Assembly (NCBI RefSeq): GCF_015234215.1 | Contig: NZ_JADEKP010000001.1 | Location: 1,054,001 to 1,118,000 of the forward strand | DNA length: 64,000 bases | Direction: 5' to 3' | From: Clostridium chrysemydis | Lineage (GTDB): Bacteria > Bacillota > Clostridia > Clostridiales > Clostridiaceae | Shown: positions 17,846 to 27,376 of the stretch, in pieces | Numbering within the stretch: the first letter of the stretch is position 1 | How the letters are laid out: each line of letters begins with the position of its first letter | The notes under the pieces: generated by a model | The model's input: only the letters and a program-made list of their open reading frames with translations | Told to the model about the DNA's origin: nothing | Databases searched by the model: none | Position numbers and translations under genes: made by a program

Positions 17846-17874
17846 ATTGTATAGTAAAATTAAAATTATGTCAA
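17846..17874 (-). promoter_or_regulatory. Sigma-A promoter of rny
   Basis: TTGACA (17869-17874) and TACAAT (17846-17851) on the minus strand with a 17-base spacer, a near-consensus promoter. Confidence 0.85.
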
Positions 17875-17997
17875 GTTAAGTACTATATACTCATTATAAT
17901 AAAATTTATGCTATTTTTCTTTTAATATCTTTAAAATTCTCTTGTTTTTACAATTTAAGTAAACGGTTATATTATTTTTGTAATTTATATAAAAAAT

Positions 17998-18029
17998 AAA
18001 AAACAGAGTGATAAATCACCCTGTTTTTT
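17998..18029 (-). terminator. Terminator of recA
   Basis: A 15-bp stem with one G-U pair (17998-18012 with 18015-18029). The T run on the minus strand comes from the stem base. It overlaps the recA stop codon. Confidence 0.8.
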
Positions 18030-19068
18030 ATTGTTCATCTTTTACTACTTCTATAACTTCCTCAGTCATTAAAGGTAATCCATGTTTTTCACGGATTTTA
18101 TTCTCTATTTCTAACGCTACTTCTGGATTTTCTTTAAGATATATTTTTGCATTTTCTCTTCCTTGACCTAATCTTATATCATCATAAGAGAACCATGCTC
18201 CACTTTTTTGAACCATACCTTCTTTAACACCGACATCTACAATATTACCTTCTCTTGATATTCCTTCATTATACATAATATCAAATTCCGCTTGCCTAAA
18301 TGGAGGAGCAACTTTATTTTTTATTATTTTAACTCTTGTTCTATTACCAACAATTGCATCACCTTGTTTAATAGAATCAATTCTTCTAATATCCATTCTA
18401 ACTGATGCATAGAATTTTAAAGCTCTTCCTCCTGGTGTTGTTTCTGGGTTACCAAACATAACTCCAACCTTTTCTCTTAATTGGTTTATAAAGATAGCAA
18501 CACAATTAGTTTTACTTATTGTTCCCGCTAATTTTCTTAATGCTTGTGACATAAGACGCGCTTGTAAACCTACGTGGGCATCTCCCATCTCACCTTCTAT
18601 TTCGGCCCTTGGAACTAGTGCTGCAACTGAGTCAACTACTAAGACATCAATAGCACCAGAACGTACTAATGCCTCAGCAATTTCAAGTCCTTGCTCTCCA
18701 GTATCTGGTTGTGATACTATTAAATTTTCAGTATCAACCCCAATTTTTCTTGCATAACTAGGATCTAAAGCATGTTCTGCATCTATAAATCCAACTGCTC
18801 CACCTTTTTTTTGTGCTTCTGCAACTATATGAAGTGCCACAGTCGTTTTTCCTGAACTTTCTGGTCCATATATCTCAATTATTCTTCCCTTTGGCACTCC
18901 GCCAATTCCAAGTCCAATATCTAAATCTAAACAACCTGTTGATATAGAATCTATGTTAAGAGCTGCATTTTCTCCAAGCTTCATAACAGAACCTTTTCCA
19001 AATTGTTTTTCTATTTGTCCCATAGCTGCTTCTATAGCTTTTAATTTATTTACATCAATATTACTCAT
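18028..19068 (-). CDS. recA: Recombinase RecA
   Basis: A 346-residue RecA. It forms filaments on single-stranded DNA for strand exchange and triggers LexA self-cleavage. Walker A GPESSGKT is at 68-75, Walker B is in LVVDSVAAL, and the loop region includes [20 protein letters not shown]. The C-terminus is acidic, as usual. SD GGGAAGG is 5 bases from ATG. A consensus promoter and an SOS box lie just upstream, so it is DNA-damage induced. No recX is adjacent. Confidence 0.98.
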   Translation of the reverse strand: MSNIDVNKLKAIEAAMGQIEKQFGKGSVMKLGENAALNIDSISTGCLDLDIGLGIGGVPKGRIIEIYGPESSGKTTVALHIVAEAQKKGGAVGFIDAEHALDPSYARKIGVDTENLIVSQPDTGEQGLEIAEALVRSGAIDVLVVDSVAALVPRAEIEGEMGDAHVGLQARLMSQALRKLAGTISKTNCVAIFINQLREKVGVMFGNPETTPGGRALKFYASVRMDIRRIDSIKQGDAIVGNRTRVKIIKNKVAPPFRQAEFDIMYNEGISREGNIVDVGVKEGMVQKSGAWFSYDDIRLGQGRENAKIYLKENPEVALEIENKIREKHGLPLMTEEVIEVVKDEQ

Positions 19069-19085
19069 ACATACCTTCCCTTCAT

Positions 19086-19099
19086 CGAACTTATGTTCT
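19086..19099 (-). promoter_or_regulatory. SOS (LexA) box of recA
   Basis: CGAACTTATGTTCT, close to the Gram-positive LexA consensus CGAACRNRYGTTYC. It lies just downstream of the predicted recA transcription start, where bound LexA would block elongation or initiation. Confidence 0.85.
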
Positions 19100-19108
19100 T
19101 ATAAAACT

Positions 19109-19137
19109 ATTATATATAATATGTTTATTTAAGTCAA
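19109..19137 (-). promoter_or_regulatory. Sigma-A promoter of recA
   Basis: TTGACT (19132-19137) and TATAAT (19109-19114) on the minus strand with a 17-base spacer, immediately upstream of the SOS box. Confidence 0.85.
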
Positions 19138-19151
19138 CATTTTCTATAAAT

Positions 19152-19180
19152 AAAAGTTCCAACATTTAGAAGGAACTTTT
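19152..19180 (-). terminator. Terminator of the rimO-pgsA unit
   Basis: A 9-bp stem AAAAGTTCC/GGAACTTTT (19152-19160 with 19172-19180), about 35 bases past the pgsA stop, followed by ATTT on the minus strand. Confidence 0.7.
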
Positions 19181-19215
19181 ACTATTATTGACTTATAAAC
19201 AATTTTTTAATCAAT

Positions 19216-19806
19216 TTATTTATTTGTTGAGATTACTTTTCTATTTTTCATAAAATAATCTATTCCAGAAATAACTGTTACTATTACTGCTAAATACAAT
19301 ACTAAAATAGGTAATGAATTAAATATAAAGTTTAAACTTGAATTAGAATTTACCATATCTGTAAAATACATTGATTCACCAATGCTAACATTTAACAATA
19401 GCAATATTATAGCTATCATTTGAATAACAGTCTTTATTTTCCCCCACCAACTAGCTGCTATTACTTTTCCACTAGCTGCAGCTATACTTCTTAATCCTGA
19501 AACCGCAAACTCTCTAGCTATTATAATAACAACAGTCCAACTTGGAATAACACCTATACCTACTAAAGCTATTAAAGCAGTCGTAACTAACAATTTATCT
19601 GCTAATGGATCCATGAACTTTCCAAAATCAGTTATTTGATTTCTGCTTCTTGCAATATATCCATCTAGCTTATCTGTTATTGAAGCTAAAACAAATATAA
19701 TCGTTGCTATAAATGTACCATATGGTATGTCATTAAATATCATAAATATTAAGAATAGTGGTACAAACACTATTCTAATTAAAGTCAATTTATTTGCAAG
19801 ATTCAC
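19216..19806 (-). CDS. pgsA: CDP-diacylglycerol-glycerol-3-phosphate 3-phosphatidyltransferase
   Basis: A 196-residue integral membrane enzyme that makes phosphatidylglycerol phosphate, the committed step to phosphatidylglycerol and cardiolipin. The CDP-alcohol phosphotransferase motif is intact: [10 protein letters not shown] followed by [12 protein letters not shown]. Several hydrophobic helices are present. The start chosen is GTG 19806, 9 bases after TAGGAG ([12 protein letters not shown]). The TTG at 19815 abuts the SD. It overlaps the rimO end by 17 bases, which implies coupling. The rimO-pgsA order is common in clostridia. Confidence 0.93.
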   Translation of the reverse strand: MNLANKLTLIRIVFVPLFLIFMIFNDIPYGTFIATIIFVLASITDKLDGYIARSRNQITDFGKFMDPLADKLLVTTALIALVGIGVIPSWTVVIIIAREFAVSGLRSIAAASGKVIAASWWGKIKTVIQMIAIILLLLNVSIGESMYFTDMVNSNSSLNFIFNSLPILVLYLAVIVTVISGIDYFMKNRKVISTNK

Positions 19807-21127
19807 ATATACCAACTCCTACTAAATCATAATCTGTATTACCTTCTATCTTAACTTTAACAAAGTCTCCAATTTTTGGAGTGCATTTCTTTGTGAAAAA
19901 AACATTTCCATCTATTTCTGGTGCCATTTCATAGTTTCTACCATAAAATTTATTATCATTTTTTCCTTCAACTAAAACACTATAAACTCTCCCAAGTTTT
20001 TCAGTATTAATTTCTTTAGATATAGAATTTTGTAAAAGCATTAACTCTTTCTCTCTTGATTCTTTAATCTCTTCATCTATTTGCCCATCCATAATAGCAG
20101 CTGGAGTACCTTCTTCTCTTGAATATTTAAAAACTCCGACTTTATCTAACTTATAGTCAATTAAAAATTCTTTTAATTCATTAAAATCATCTACCGATTC
20201 ATTAGGGAATCCAACAATTAAAGATGTTCTTAACGTAACATTTTTAATATTGTTTCTTAAATCATCAATTTTTTTAATTATATCCTCTTTACTTGTTTTT
20301 CTTCCCATTAGTTTAAGTATTTTACTACTTATGTGTTGAATAGGTAAATCTAAATACTTAACTACTTTATCATTTTTAGAAATTTCTTCAATAAGTTCAT
20401 CATATATTTCCTCAGGATAACAATATAATACTCTTATCCATTCTATGCCTTCAATCGTACTTAACTCCTTAAGTAATACATGTAATCTTTTTTCCCCATA
20501 TATATCACTTCCATAAAGTGTAGTGTCTTGTGCGATAAGTATTACTTCTTTTACACCTCTAGATGCTAAAATTTTAGCTTCTTCAATTATATTTTCCATC
20601 TTTCTACTTCTGAATTTACCTCTAATTTTAGGGATAATGCAGTAAGTACAAAAATTATTACAACCTTCTGCAATCCTTATATAAGCTGTACTCTTATCTG
20701 TTGTAAGTATTCTTTCACCCTCATTAATGTTCTCATCTGAATAATTGATTTCTGTTTTGCCATCTTTATTTCTTATAAAGTTATTTATAAGTTCATCTAT
20801 TTTTGTATAATCATTAACCCCAAGCATTATATCAATTTCTGGCATTAATTTTTTAAGCTCATCCCCATATCTTTGAGTTAAGCATCCTGTTGCTATTAGT
20901 AATTTACAATTATACTTTGTTTTATATTCTGCCATTTCTAAAATAGTATCTATAGATTCTTGTTTAGCTGATTCTATAAAACCACATGTATTAACTATTA
21001 TTATATCAGCTTCTTTAGGATTATTTGTTATCTCATAGCTTCTATTCATTGCACCTAGCATAATTTCTGAATCTACTCTATTTTTGTCGCAGCCAAGGCT
21101 AACCATTCCTACTTTATATTTTATCAA
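19790..21127 (-). CDS. rimO: Ribosomal protein S12 methylthiotransferase RimO
   Basis: A 445-residue radical SAM methylthiotransferase that modifies an Asp of ribosomal protein S12. The N-terminal UPF0004 domain has Cys13, Cys48 and Cys82 for one iron-sulfur cluster. The radical SAM CxxxCxxC motif is Cys156, Cys160 and Cys163 (CNNFCTYC). A C-terminal TRAM domain is present. The opening [14 protein letters not shown] is typical of RimO rather than MiaB. The start is TTG with GGAGG 8 bases upstream. Confidence 0.95.
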   Translation of the reverse strand: MIKYKVGMVSLGCDKNRVDSEIMLGAMNRSYEITNNPKEADIIIVNTCGFIESAKQESIDTILEMAEYKTKYNCKLLIATGCLTQRYGDELKKLMPEIDIMLGVNDYTKIDELINNFIRNKDGKTEINYSDENINEGERILTTDKSTAYIRIAEGCNNFCTYCIIPKIRGKFRSRKMENIIEEAKILASRGVKEVILIAQDTTLYGSDIYGEKRLHVLLKELSTIEGIEWIRVLYCYPEEIYDELIEEISKNDKVVKYLDLPIQHISSKILKLMGRKTSKEDIIKKIDDLRNNIKNVTLRTSLIVGFPNESVDDFNELKEFLIDYKLDKVGVFKYSREEGTPAAIMDGQIDEEIKESREKELMLLQNSISKEINTEKLGRVYSVLVEGKNDNKFYGRNYEMAPEIDGNVFFTKKCTPKIGDFVKVKIEGNTDYDLVGVGICESCK

Positions 21128-21212
21128 AACAATTTCCTCCTATGTTCTAATGCTATATTTTATTTTATATCTCTTTTACATCTATTACAAGATAAATTTA
21201 ACCATTTAATTA

Positions 21213-23582
21213 TCAATCATTTATTTCACTATCTAAAGCTATCAATTCTTCCTTAGTTACTAGAACCTCTCTTGCCCTACTTCCATCTTTTGGAGATATT
21301 ATGCCTCTAAACTCTAATTCATCCATTATTCTAGAAGCCCTATTAAAACCTATCCTTAGTCTTCTTTGCAAGAATGACGTAGACGCTTGCTTATAATCAA
21401 TCACTATACTTATAGCCTCTTCTAAAAGTTCATCTACATTCTCTGAACTTTCTACTTTGCTTCCGCTAGATTCATTTTCAATATGTTCTAATATATCTTC
21501 CTCGTAGTCATTTTCACTTCCATTTCCTTTTACGAAATTTACTACTTCCTCAACCTCTTCTTCAGAAATAAAACACCCTTGAACTCTTAATGGCTTACTA
21601 GATCCAGATGGGTAATAAAGCATATCCCCTCTTCCAAGCAACTTTTCTGCTCCACCACTATCTAAAATTGTCCTTGAATCAATTTGCGATGAAACTGCAA
21701 ATGAAATTCTAGATGGAATATTAGCTTTAATCACACCAGTAATTACATCTACGGAAGGTCTTTGAGTTGCTATAACTAAATGCATCCCCGCAGCTCTTGC
21801 CATTTGTGCAAGTCTCCCTATATAATCTTCAACATCTCCTGGACAAACCATCATTAAATCTGCTAACTCATCAACAATTATAACTATATAAGGTAACTTT
21901 TCTTCTATAATACCTTTATCTAATAAGGCATTGTATGAATCTATATTCCTTGCTCCAGAATCGGCAAATAATTTGTAACGGCGTGTCATTTCATTTACAG
22001 CCCAGTTTAATGCACCAGCTGCCTTTTTAGGCTCTGTAACTACCGGTATAAGCAGATGTGGTATTCCATTATATACGCTTAATTCAACTACTTTCGGATC
22101 AACCATAAGTAATTTAACTTCTTCGGGAGAGTATTTATATAATAAACTAACTATCAATGTATTTATGCATACACTTTTTCCAGACCCTGTTGCACCTGCA
22201 ATTAATGTATGTGGCATTTTACTTAAATCACCTATAACACATTTTCCACCGATATCCTTTCCAAGTGCAAATGCTAATTTATTGTTACTCTCTTTGAACT
22301 CATTATTATCTAAAACTTCTCTTAAAAAAACAGGAGTTTGATTTTTATTTGGAACCTCTATACCTACAGCTGCCTTACCTGGTATCGGCGCCTCTATTCT
22401 AACTCCTGATGCTGCAAGCCCTAATGCTATATCATCAGCTAAGTTAACTATTTTTGAAACTTTAACTCCAGGTTTTGGTTGTAATTCAAATCTAGTTACA
22501 GAAGGTCCTTTTGATACTTCTGTAACTGTAGCTTCAACTCCAAAACTTGATAGAGTATCTCCTAGTTTATCAGCGCTTTCAATTAATTCTTGTTTATCAT
22601 CATCATTTAATTGAGTGCTTTTATTTACCTTTAAAATATCAATTGACGGATGAATATACTTGATTTTCTCTCTATCACTTTGCAAGCTGTTTTGAATCTC
22701 TGAACTTACATCATCTTTAGTTGACTCATCTAATTCCTCTTTTTTAATTTCTTTTTTTATATTTTCTTTAGTTACCATAGGTGTATTTATTTTTATTTTA
22801 GGCTTTTCTTTTTCTGGATCAATGATACCTTCCTCTTGATGAATCTTAGAATTTTTCATGAAATCTAAAACTTTAATTTTATTATTGACGCCTGCTAACA
22901 TTTCGTCATTATCTTTTTTATTTTTTTCAGTTTCTTTTATACTTATAGTCTCTTTATTCTGTTCCTCTTTTAATCTAGGTTTTAAATTCTTATTTATTTT
23001 TTTGCTTTTATTTTTTATATTTATACCTAAATCATATACAGTTATATCAAAAGTAAGTACCGTCGCTATTATTCCAAATGCAATATAAAGTATATAAGAT
23101 CCTAAAGCTCCAATTAGCTTGTACATAGGATATGCTACCAAATTCCCAACTATACCTCCATTAAATATTCCTTCTGCTTTTACTAAATTACTAACACTTG
23201 TAAAAAAAGTTACATTTACATTTGAACCTACTTCTTTGAACCACATTTGCAAATGGATTGTACTACAAAATAGAAGAAGTACAACGACATACACTGTTAT
23301 CCCAAAGAATTTTTTCTCTAAAATTATATTACCTTTATTTTTTATATATTGATACCCAAGAAATAGTATGTAAACTGGTAGTATATATGCACCTATTCCA
23401 AATAAAATATGGGCAAATTTTTGAAAGCCTGTTGAAAGCATTCCAGCAAAATCTGTATAAATAGCAACTGATAATAATATTCCTATGGCTATAAAAATTA
23501 TTCCATTAATATCTCCTTGCTTACTTTTTTTAGTACGACTAGTTTTTTTCTTTGTATTTTTCTTTTTATCGTTACTCTTCAT
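21213..23582 (-). CDS. ftsK: DNA translocase FtsK/SpoIIIE
   Basis: A 789-residue DNA pump anchored at the division septum that moves chromosomes during division or sporulation. A basic Lys-rich start (1-25) is followed by several membrane helices (about 28-185), a low-complexity charged linker (about 190-310), the RecA-like motor with GATGSGKS and IVDELADLM, and a C-terminal winged-helix gamma domain (ASTSFLQRRLRIGFNRASR) that reads orientation sequences. From length it could be called FtsK or SpoIIIE; it probably covers both roles. SD GGTGGGGTGA is strong. Confidence 0.95.
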   Translation of the reverse strand: MKSNDKKKNTKKKTSRTKKSKQGDINGIIFIAIGILLSVAIYTDFAGMLSTGFQKFAHILFGIGAYILPVYILFLGYQYIKNKGNIILEKKFFGITVYVVVLLLFCSTIHLQMWFKEVGSNVNVTFFTSVSNLVKAEGIFNGGIVGNLVAYPMYKLIGALGSYILYIAFGIIATVLTFDITVYDLGINIKNKSKKINKNLKPRLKEEQNKETISIKETEKNKKDNDEMLAGVNNKIKVLDFMKNSKIHQEEGIIDPEKEKPKIKINTPMVTKENIKKEIKKEELDESTKDDVSSEIQNSLQSDREKIKYIHPSIDILKVNKSTQLNDDDKQELIESADKLGDTLSSFGVEATVTEVSKGPSVTRFELQPKPGVKVSKIVNLADDIALGLAASGVRIEAPIPGKAAVGIEVPNKNQTPVFLREVLDNNEFKESNNKLAFALGKDIGGKCVIGDLSKMPHTLIAGATGSGKSVCINTLIVSLLYKYSPEEVKLLMVDPKVVELSVYNGIPHLLIPVVTEPKKAAGALNWAVNEMTRRYKLFADSGARNIDSYNALLDKGIIEEKLPYIVIIVDELADLMMVCPGDVEDYIGRLAQMARAAGMHLVIATQRPSVDVITGVIKANIPSRISFAVSSQIDSRTILDSGGAEKLLGRGDMLYYPSGSSKPLRVQGCFISEEEVEEVVNFVKGNGSENDYEEDILEHIENESSGSKVESSENVDELLEEAISIVIDYKQASTSFLQRRLRIGFNRASRIMDELEFRGIISPKDGSRAREVLVTKEELIALDSEIND

Positions 23583-23648
23583 ATAATCACCCCACCTTAT
23601 GTTTTTCTACAAAAGCTAAAAAAAACCTTTTTAAAATTATTAAGAAAT

Positions 23649-23680
23649 AAAAATCAGCTATAATATTATAGCTGATTTTT
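23649..23680 (-). terminator. Terminator of tepA
   Basis: A perfect 15-bp stem AAAAATCAGCTATAA/TTATAGCTGATTTTT (23649-23663 with 23666-23680), just past the tepA stop and upstream of ftsK. Confidence 0.85.
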
Positions 23681-23685
23681 ATAAA

Positions 23686-24381
23686 TTAATCTTCAATTAA
23701 TGAATTTAATTTGTCAATTGCATCTTTCAACCCACCGACACCATCAATCAGCCCACATTCTACGGCCTGCTCACCAATTAAGATAGTTCCCATATCATTT
23801 AATAACTCTCCAGTTTGTGTTAACATCTTATTTAAGTTATTTTTATCAACATTTGAAGTTCTTAAAATAAATTCATTTATTCTTTCTTGCATCTTTTTAA
23901 AGTATTCAAATGTTTGCGCTACCCCTATTATAAATCCATTCATTCTTATAGGGTGAACTATCATTGTTGCAGATGGAGTTATAAAAGAGTAATTTGAAGA
24001 AGTCGCTAGTGGCACACCTATAGAATGCCCTCCCCCAATTACAATTGATACAGTAGGCTTTGATATTGAATTAATCATCTCAGCTATAGCAAGCCCAGCT
24101 TCAACATCCCCTCCAACAGTATTCAATACAATTAATATCCCTTTTACACTTTCGTTTTGTTCCATCTCTATTAGTTGTGGAATAATATGTTCATACTTTG
24201 TTGCCTTTGTTTGTGCTGGCGCAACCATATGACCTTCTATCTGACCTATAATAGGTAAAACTCTAATCCTCTCATTAGGTTCTATAACACCTGTATTTCC
24301 TAATTCTTTAATAGATTCTACCTTTTCATTATCAATATCTTTTTTCCTATCTTTTTCATCTAACACGTTTAATATATCCAT
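23686..24381 (-). CDS. tepA: ClpP-class serine protease TepA
   Basis: A 231-residue ClpP-fold protease (family S14) related to TepA/YmfB of Bacillus, which has been linked to protein export and spore processes. Catalytic Ser120 lies in GGGHSIGVPLA, His143 in MIVHPIRM, and an oxyanion strand around Gly90-Gly91 in NTVGGDVEAG. The first 30 residues are charged and differ from housekeeping ClpP. No signal peptide. It lies about 65 bases after the aspartokinase gene, the same order as in the Bacillus dapG region, and ends the unit. Confidence 0.88.
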   Translation of the reverse strand: MDILNVLDEKDRKKDIDNEKVESIKELGNTGVIEPNERIRVLPIIGQIEGHMVAPAQTKATKYEHIIPQLIEMEQNESVKGILIVLNTVGGDVEAGLAIAEMINSISKPTVSIVIGGGHSIGVPLATSSNYSFITPSATMIVHPIRMNGFIIGVAQTFEYFKKMQERINEFILRTSNVDKNNLNKMLTQTGELLNDMGTILIGEQAVECGLIDGVGGLKDAIDKLNSLIED

Positions 24382-24447
24382 AAAAACTCCTCCTATGAAT
24401 ATATTTTTATACCTTAAGCCAATTTTTATTCAAATAATATTATGACT

Positions 24448-25647
24448 TTATGCTAATTCAAAAACTTTGTGTAATGCATTTAAGGCTTCATGTACATCTT
24501 TTGTGTTAACTAAGCACCAAATAGTCATATTAGAATCTGCTGTTTGTAAGACCTCTATATTATTATCATTCAATGCTTGAATGATATTTGCTATAACTCC
24601 AGGTATTCCTGTCATTCTCGTTCCTACAACTGCAATTTGGCTACACTCTTCTTTTAAAGTGTATTTTATTTGAATAGCATCTAATATATTTTTAAGATCT
24701 TCCTTTTTATCAGCACCAATTGTAAAAACTTGTTGATCTGGAAAAATATTAATTAAATCCAAACTGATTTTGTTAGTAGCTAAAAGGCCTAATATATCCT
24801 TATATTTAGGGTTACCAATATTTGAATTAGCACTAATTTTAACTTGTATTCTATCATTCAGATATGTTATACCCGTAATTATTTTTGGATGATTTATATC
24901 TCCATTTATATTAATTAAAGTTCCTTTACATTCACTCATTGTATTTTTAATTAATAGTGGAATGTTGTGCTTCATTGCTATATCCACAGCCCTTGGATGA
25001 ACAACTTTAGCTCCTTGATCAGCTAATTGAAAAACTTCTGTATAGCTTATAACATCAATTAAAGAAGCTTCTTTTACTATCCTTGGATCAGCTGTCATTA
25101 TTCCGTCTACATCAGTATAGATTTCAATTCTTTCAGCATTGACTGCTGCACCTAAGATTGCCGCACTTGTATCACTACCACCTCTACCTAGTGTAGTAAA
25201 ATACCCACTTTCTGTTATTCCTTGAAATCCTGTAACTACTGGTACCTTTCCATTTTCCACTAATCTTATTAATTCTTTTGAATTAACCTCTTTATGTTTG
25301 GCATCAGAAAAAACATCATCTGTTATTATACCAGCTTGCCCTCCAGTTAAAGGAACTGCATTTACACCATTATTAAATAATTCGTTGCTCATAACTACAG
25401 AGCTTATAAACTCTCCACAGCACATTAATAAATCTTGAGCTTGTTTGTTACTATCTTTAAAGTTGCAATCAACTAGTGATAATAAAGTATCTGTTGCATA
25501 CGGTTCCCCTTTTCTGCCCATTGCAGATACTACAACTATCGGAGAATAGCCTTCCTTTATAGCACCAATTACTTTACTTACAACTCTTTCTCTTCTTTCT
25601 TTGGTTGAAACAGACGTTCCACCAAATTTTTGTACGACAATTTTCAT
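24448..25647 (-). CDS. dapG: Aspartate kinase
   Basis: A 399-residue aspartokinase, the first step to lysine/diaminopimelate, threonine and methionine. The N-terminal kinase domain has KFGGTSV (7-13), GRGGSDTSA and YTDVDGIMTADPR. The C-terminal third has two ACT domains for feedback control. The context (ymxH upstream, tepA downstream) matches Bacillus dapG, the diaminopimelate-sensitive isozyme, so I use that symbol with caution; lysC is the alternative. No riboswitch fits in the 16-base gap from ymxH. SD AAGGGGG. Confidence 0.88.
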   Translation of the reverse strand: MKIVVQKFGGTSVSTKERRERVVSKVIGAIKEGYSPIVVVSAMGRKGEPYATDTLLSLVDCNFKDSNKQAQDLLMCCGEFISSVVMSNELFNNGVNAVPLTGGQAGIITDDVFSDAKHKEVNSKELIRLVENGKVPVVTGFQGITESGYFTTLGRGGSDTSAAILGAAVNAERIEIYTDVDGIMTADPRIVKEASLIDVISYTEVFQLADQGAKVVHPRAVDIAMKHNIPLLIKNTMSECKGTLININGDINHPKIITGITYLNDRIQVKISANSNIGNPKYKDILGLLATNKISLDLINIFPDQQVFTIGADKKEDLKNILDAIQIKYTLKEECSQIAVVGTRMTGIPGVIANIIQALNDNNIEVLQTADSNMTIWCLVNTKDVHEALNALHKVFELA

Positions 25648-25663
25648 AAGAAATCCCCCTTAT

Positions 25664-25954
25664 TTACACTTTTGCTCTTCGTATGTTACGTTCATCTGCA
25701 TCTAAAATAATAGTTTTTGCCCCAACCTTTTTAACACACTCCCAATCTATTTCTAATATTTCACGGGAGTTTCCAAAAAAACTCATTTTAGATGCAGATG
25801 CATCTATAAGTAAGTACTTAATATTCCCTTTGTCATCTATTACCAAATCATTATTTTGAAGATAATCATATTTTTCCCCATCATTAATGTTTATAAGTTC
25901 ATATCTTTCTAACTCACTTAAATATTTTATATTTTTTTCACCTTGAACATACAT
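25664..25954 (-). CDS. ymxH: YlmC/YmxH family PRC-barrel sporulation protein
   Basis: A 96-residue PRC-barrel protein. Typical elements are LSELERYELININDGEKYDYL near the start, NDLVIDDKGNIKYLLID in the middle and EIDWECVKKVGAKTIILD near the end. Relatives are found in spore formers, and ymxH sits next to the protease and dapG genes in Bacillus, as here. The exact role is unknown. SD AGGAGG is 7 bases from ATG. The aspartokinase gene follows after 16 bases, so they are co-transcribed. Confidence 0.88.
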   Translation of the reverse strand: MYVQGEKNIKYLSELERYELININDGEKYDYLQNNDLVIDDKGNIKYLLIDASASKMSFFGNSREILEIDWECVKKVGAKTIILDADERNIRRAKV

Positions 25955-26035
25955 AGCTTAACCTCCTAATAATTCATACATAAATTATATGAACTATTAG
26001 ATAGGTATATGCACAATTAATTATATATTAAAATT

Positions 26036-27328
26036 TTATATATTTCTACTTTTAGAAAATCCGTCTGCGGAATCAAACACAATACTATCTAATTCGTCTA
26101 CTAAAACATTAGGCCCTACATAAGCAGTATTGATTATTCCCTTACCAAAACAATTTTTCAAAACATATTCTATATCATTTTTAGTTATATTATCTATTTT
26201 TTTAATAACTTCTTCCTGAGTTCTTACTCTTCCTCTAAATAACATAGATCTACAATTAGCAAACATTTTAGAACTCGTACTTTCAAGACCTAAAATATAG
26301 TTCGCTTTAATTTTTTCTTTATTAATCTTAAATTCTTCATCGGTTATTCCACACTTTACAAAAGTATCTAGTTCTCTTTTTATAACTTCAAGCGCTTTAC
26401 TTGCGTGTTCTTTGCTTAATCCTATATATATATTTAAAGATCCTATATTAACATATGGCTGAGCATAAGAATAAATAGTGTAACATAATCCTAATTCTTC
26501 TCTGACCTTTTGAAATAATATAGATGAAGCTCCACCACCGAAAATATTGTTTAGTAGAATTAATGCATACCCTCTCTCATCTCCAAAAGGTAAACCATTT
26601 AATCCCAAATTAATATGTAATTGTTCTATTTCTTTATTTTTATATATTGAATTTGGTTTAATTTTATTATCTAGAAAAACATCTTCTTTGAATTTTTTTG
26701 ATTCCCAATTTTCAAAGTATTTCTCTATTAAATTAACCAATTTCTCTTCATCAAAATTACCACATACTGAAACTACCGCATTCTTAGGATCATATTTTTC
26801 ATTTATAAAATTAATAATTTTATCTCTATTTAAATTCTTTATGCTATTTATATTTCCAAGTATTGGCCTAGAAAGAGAAGATTCTCCAAAGCAAGATTCA
26901 GCGTGAATATTTTCTAAAACATCCTCTGGTATATCTTCGTTCATATTTATTTCTTCAATTACAACATTTTTTTCTTTTTCTATTTCTTCATCATTAAACT
27001 CTGAATTCAATAACATATCTGATAATATTTCTAAATCTAACTCTAAATGAGAACTTAAACTTTTAATATAATAGCAAGTTATTTCTTTTCCGGTAAACGC
27101 ATTTAATTGACCACCAACATTTTCAATTTGTGATACAATATCCTTAGCACTTCTTTTCTTGGTGCCTTTAAAAAGCATATGTTCGATAAAATGCGATATT
27201 CCACTTACATCTTCCGTCTCATTTCTAGATCCATTTTTAATCATTACTCCAACTGATATAGAGTTTACCCCATCCACCTTTTCGCTTACGATTTTCAAAC
27301 CATTATTAAGCACAAAAGTCTTTTGCAT
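26036..27328 (-). CDS. mlpA: M16 family zinc protease (MlpA/YmxG)
   Basis: A 430-residue M16B peptidase related to mitochondrial processing peptidase. The inverted zinc motif HxxEH is His46-Phe-Ile-Glu49-His50 (SHFIEHMLFKG), and a downstream Glu is in the ENIHAES region. The second domain has GGGASSILFQKVREELGLCY. Alone it is half of the classic two-chain enzyme but normal for bacterial MlpA. The start is ATG 27328 with GGAGG upstream. It follows pnp, as in Bacillus. Confidence 0.93.
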   Translation of the reverse strand: MQKTFVLNNGLKIVSEKVDGVNSISVGVMIKNGSRNETEDVSGISHFIEHMLFKGTKKRSAKDIVSQIENVGGQLNAFTGKEITCYYIKSLSSHLELDLEILSDMLLNSEFNDEEIEKEKNVVIEEINMNEDIPEDVLENIHAESCFGESSLSRPILGNINSIKNLNRDKIINFINEKYDPKNAVVSVCGNFDEEKLVNLIEKYFENWESKKFKEDVFLDNKIKPNSIYKNKEIEQLHINLGLNGLPFGDERGYALILLNNIFGGGASSILFQKVREELGLCYTIYSYAQPYVNIGSLNIYIGLSKEHASKALEVIKRELDTFVKCGITDEEFKINKEKIKANYILGLESTSSKMFANCRSMLFRGRVRTQEEVIKKIDNITKNDIEYVLKNCFGKGIINTAYVGPNVLVDELDSIVFDSADGFSKSRNI

Positions 27329-27344
27329 GTATACCTCCACTTAG

Positions 27345-27372
27345 TAAAAAAAAGGCAATAAATTGCCCTTTT
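27345..27372 (-). terminator. Terminator of pnp
   Basis: A hairpin with GGCAAT/ATTGCC core (about 27350-27359 with 27362-27371) and a run of eight Ts on the minus strand, between pnp and mlpA. Confidence 0.8.
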
Positions 27373-27376
27373 AACA

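Noticed and set aside
25648-25663. Lysine riboswitch before the aspartokinase gene
   Set aside because: Only 16 bases separate it from ymxH, far too short for a lysine riboswitch.
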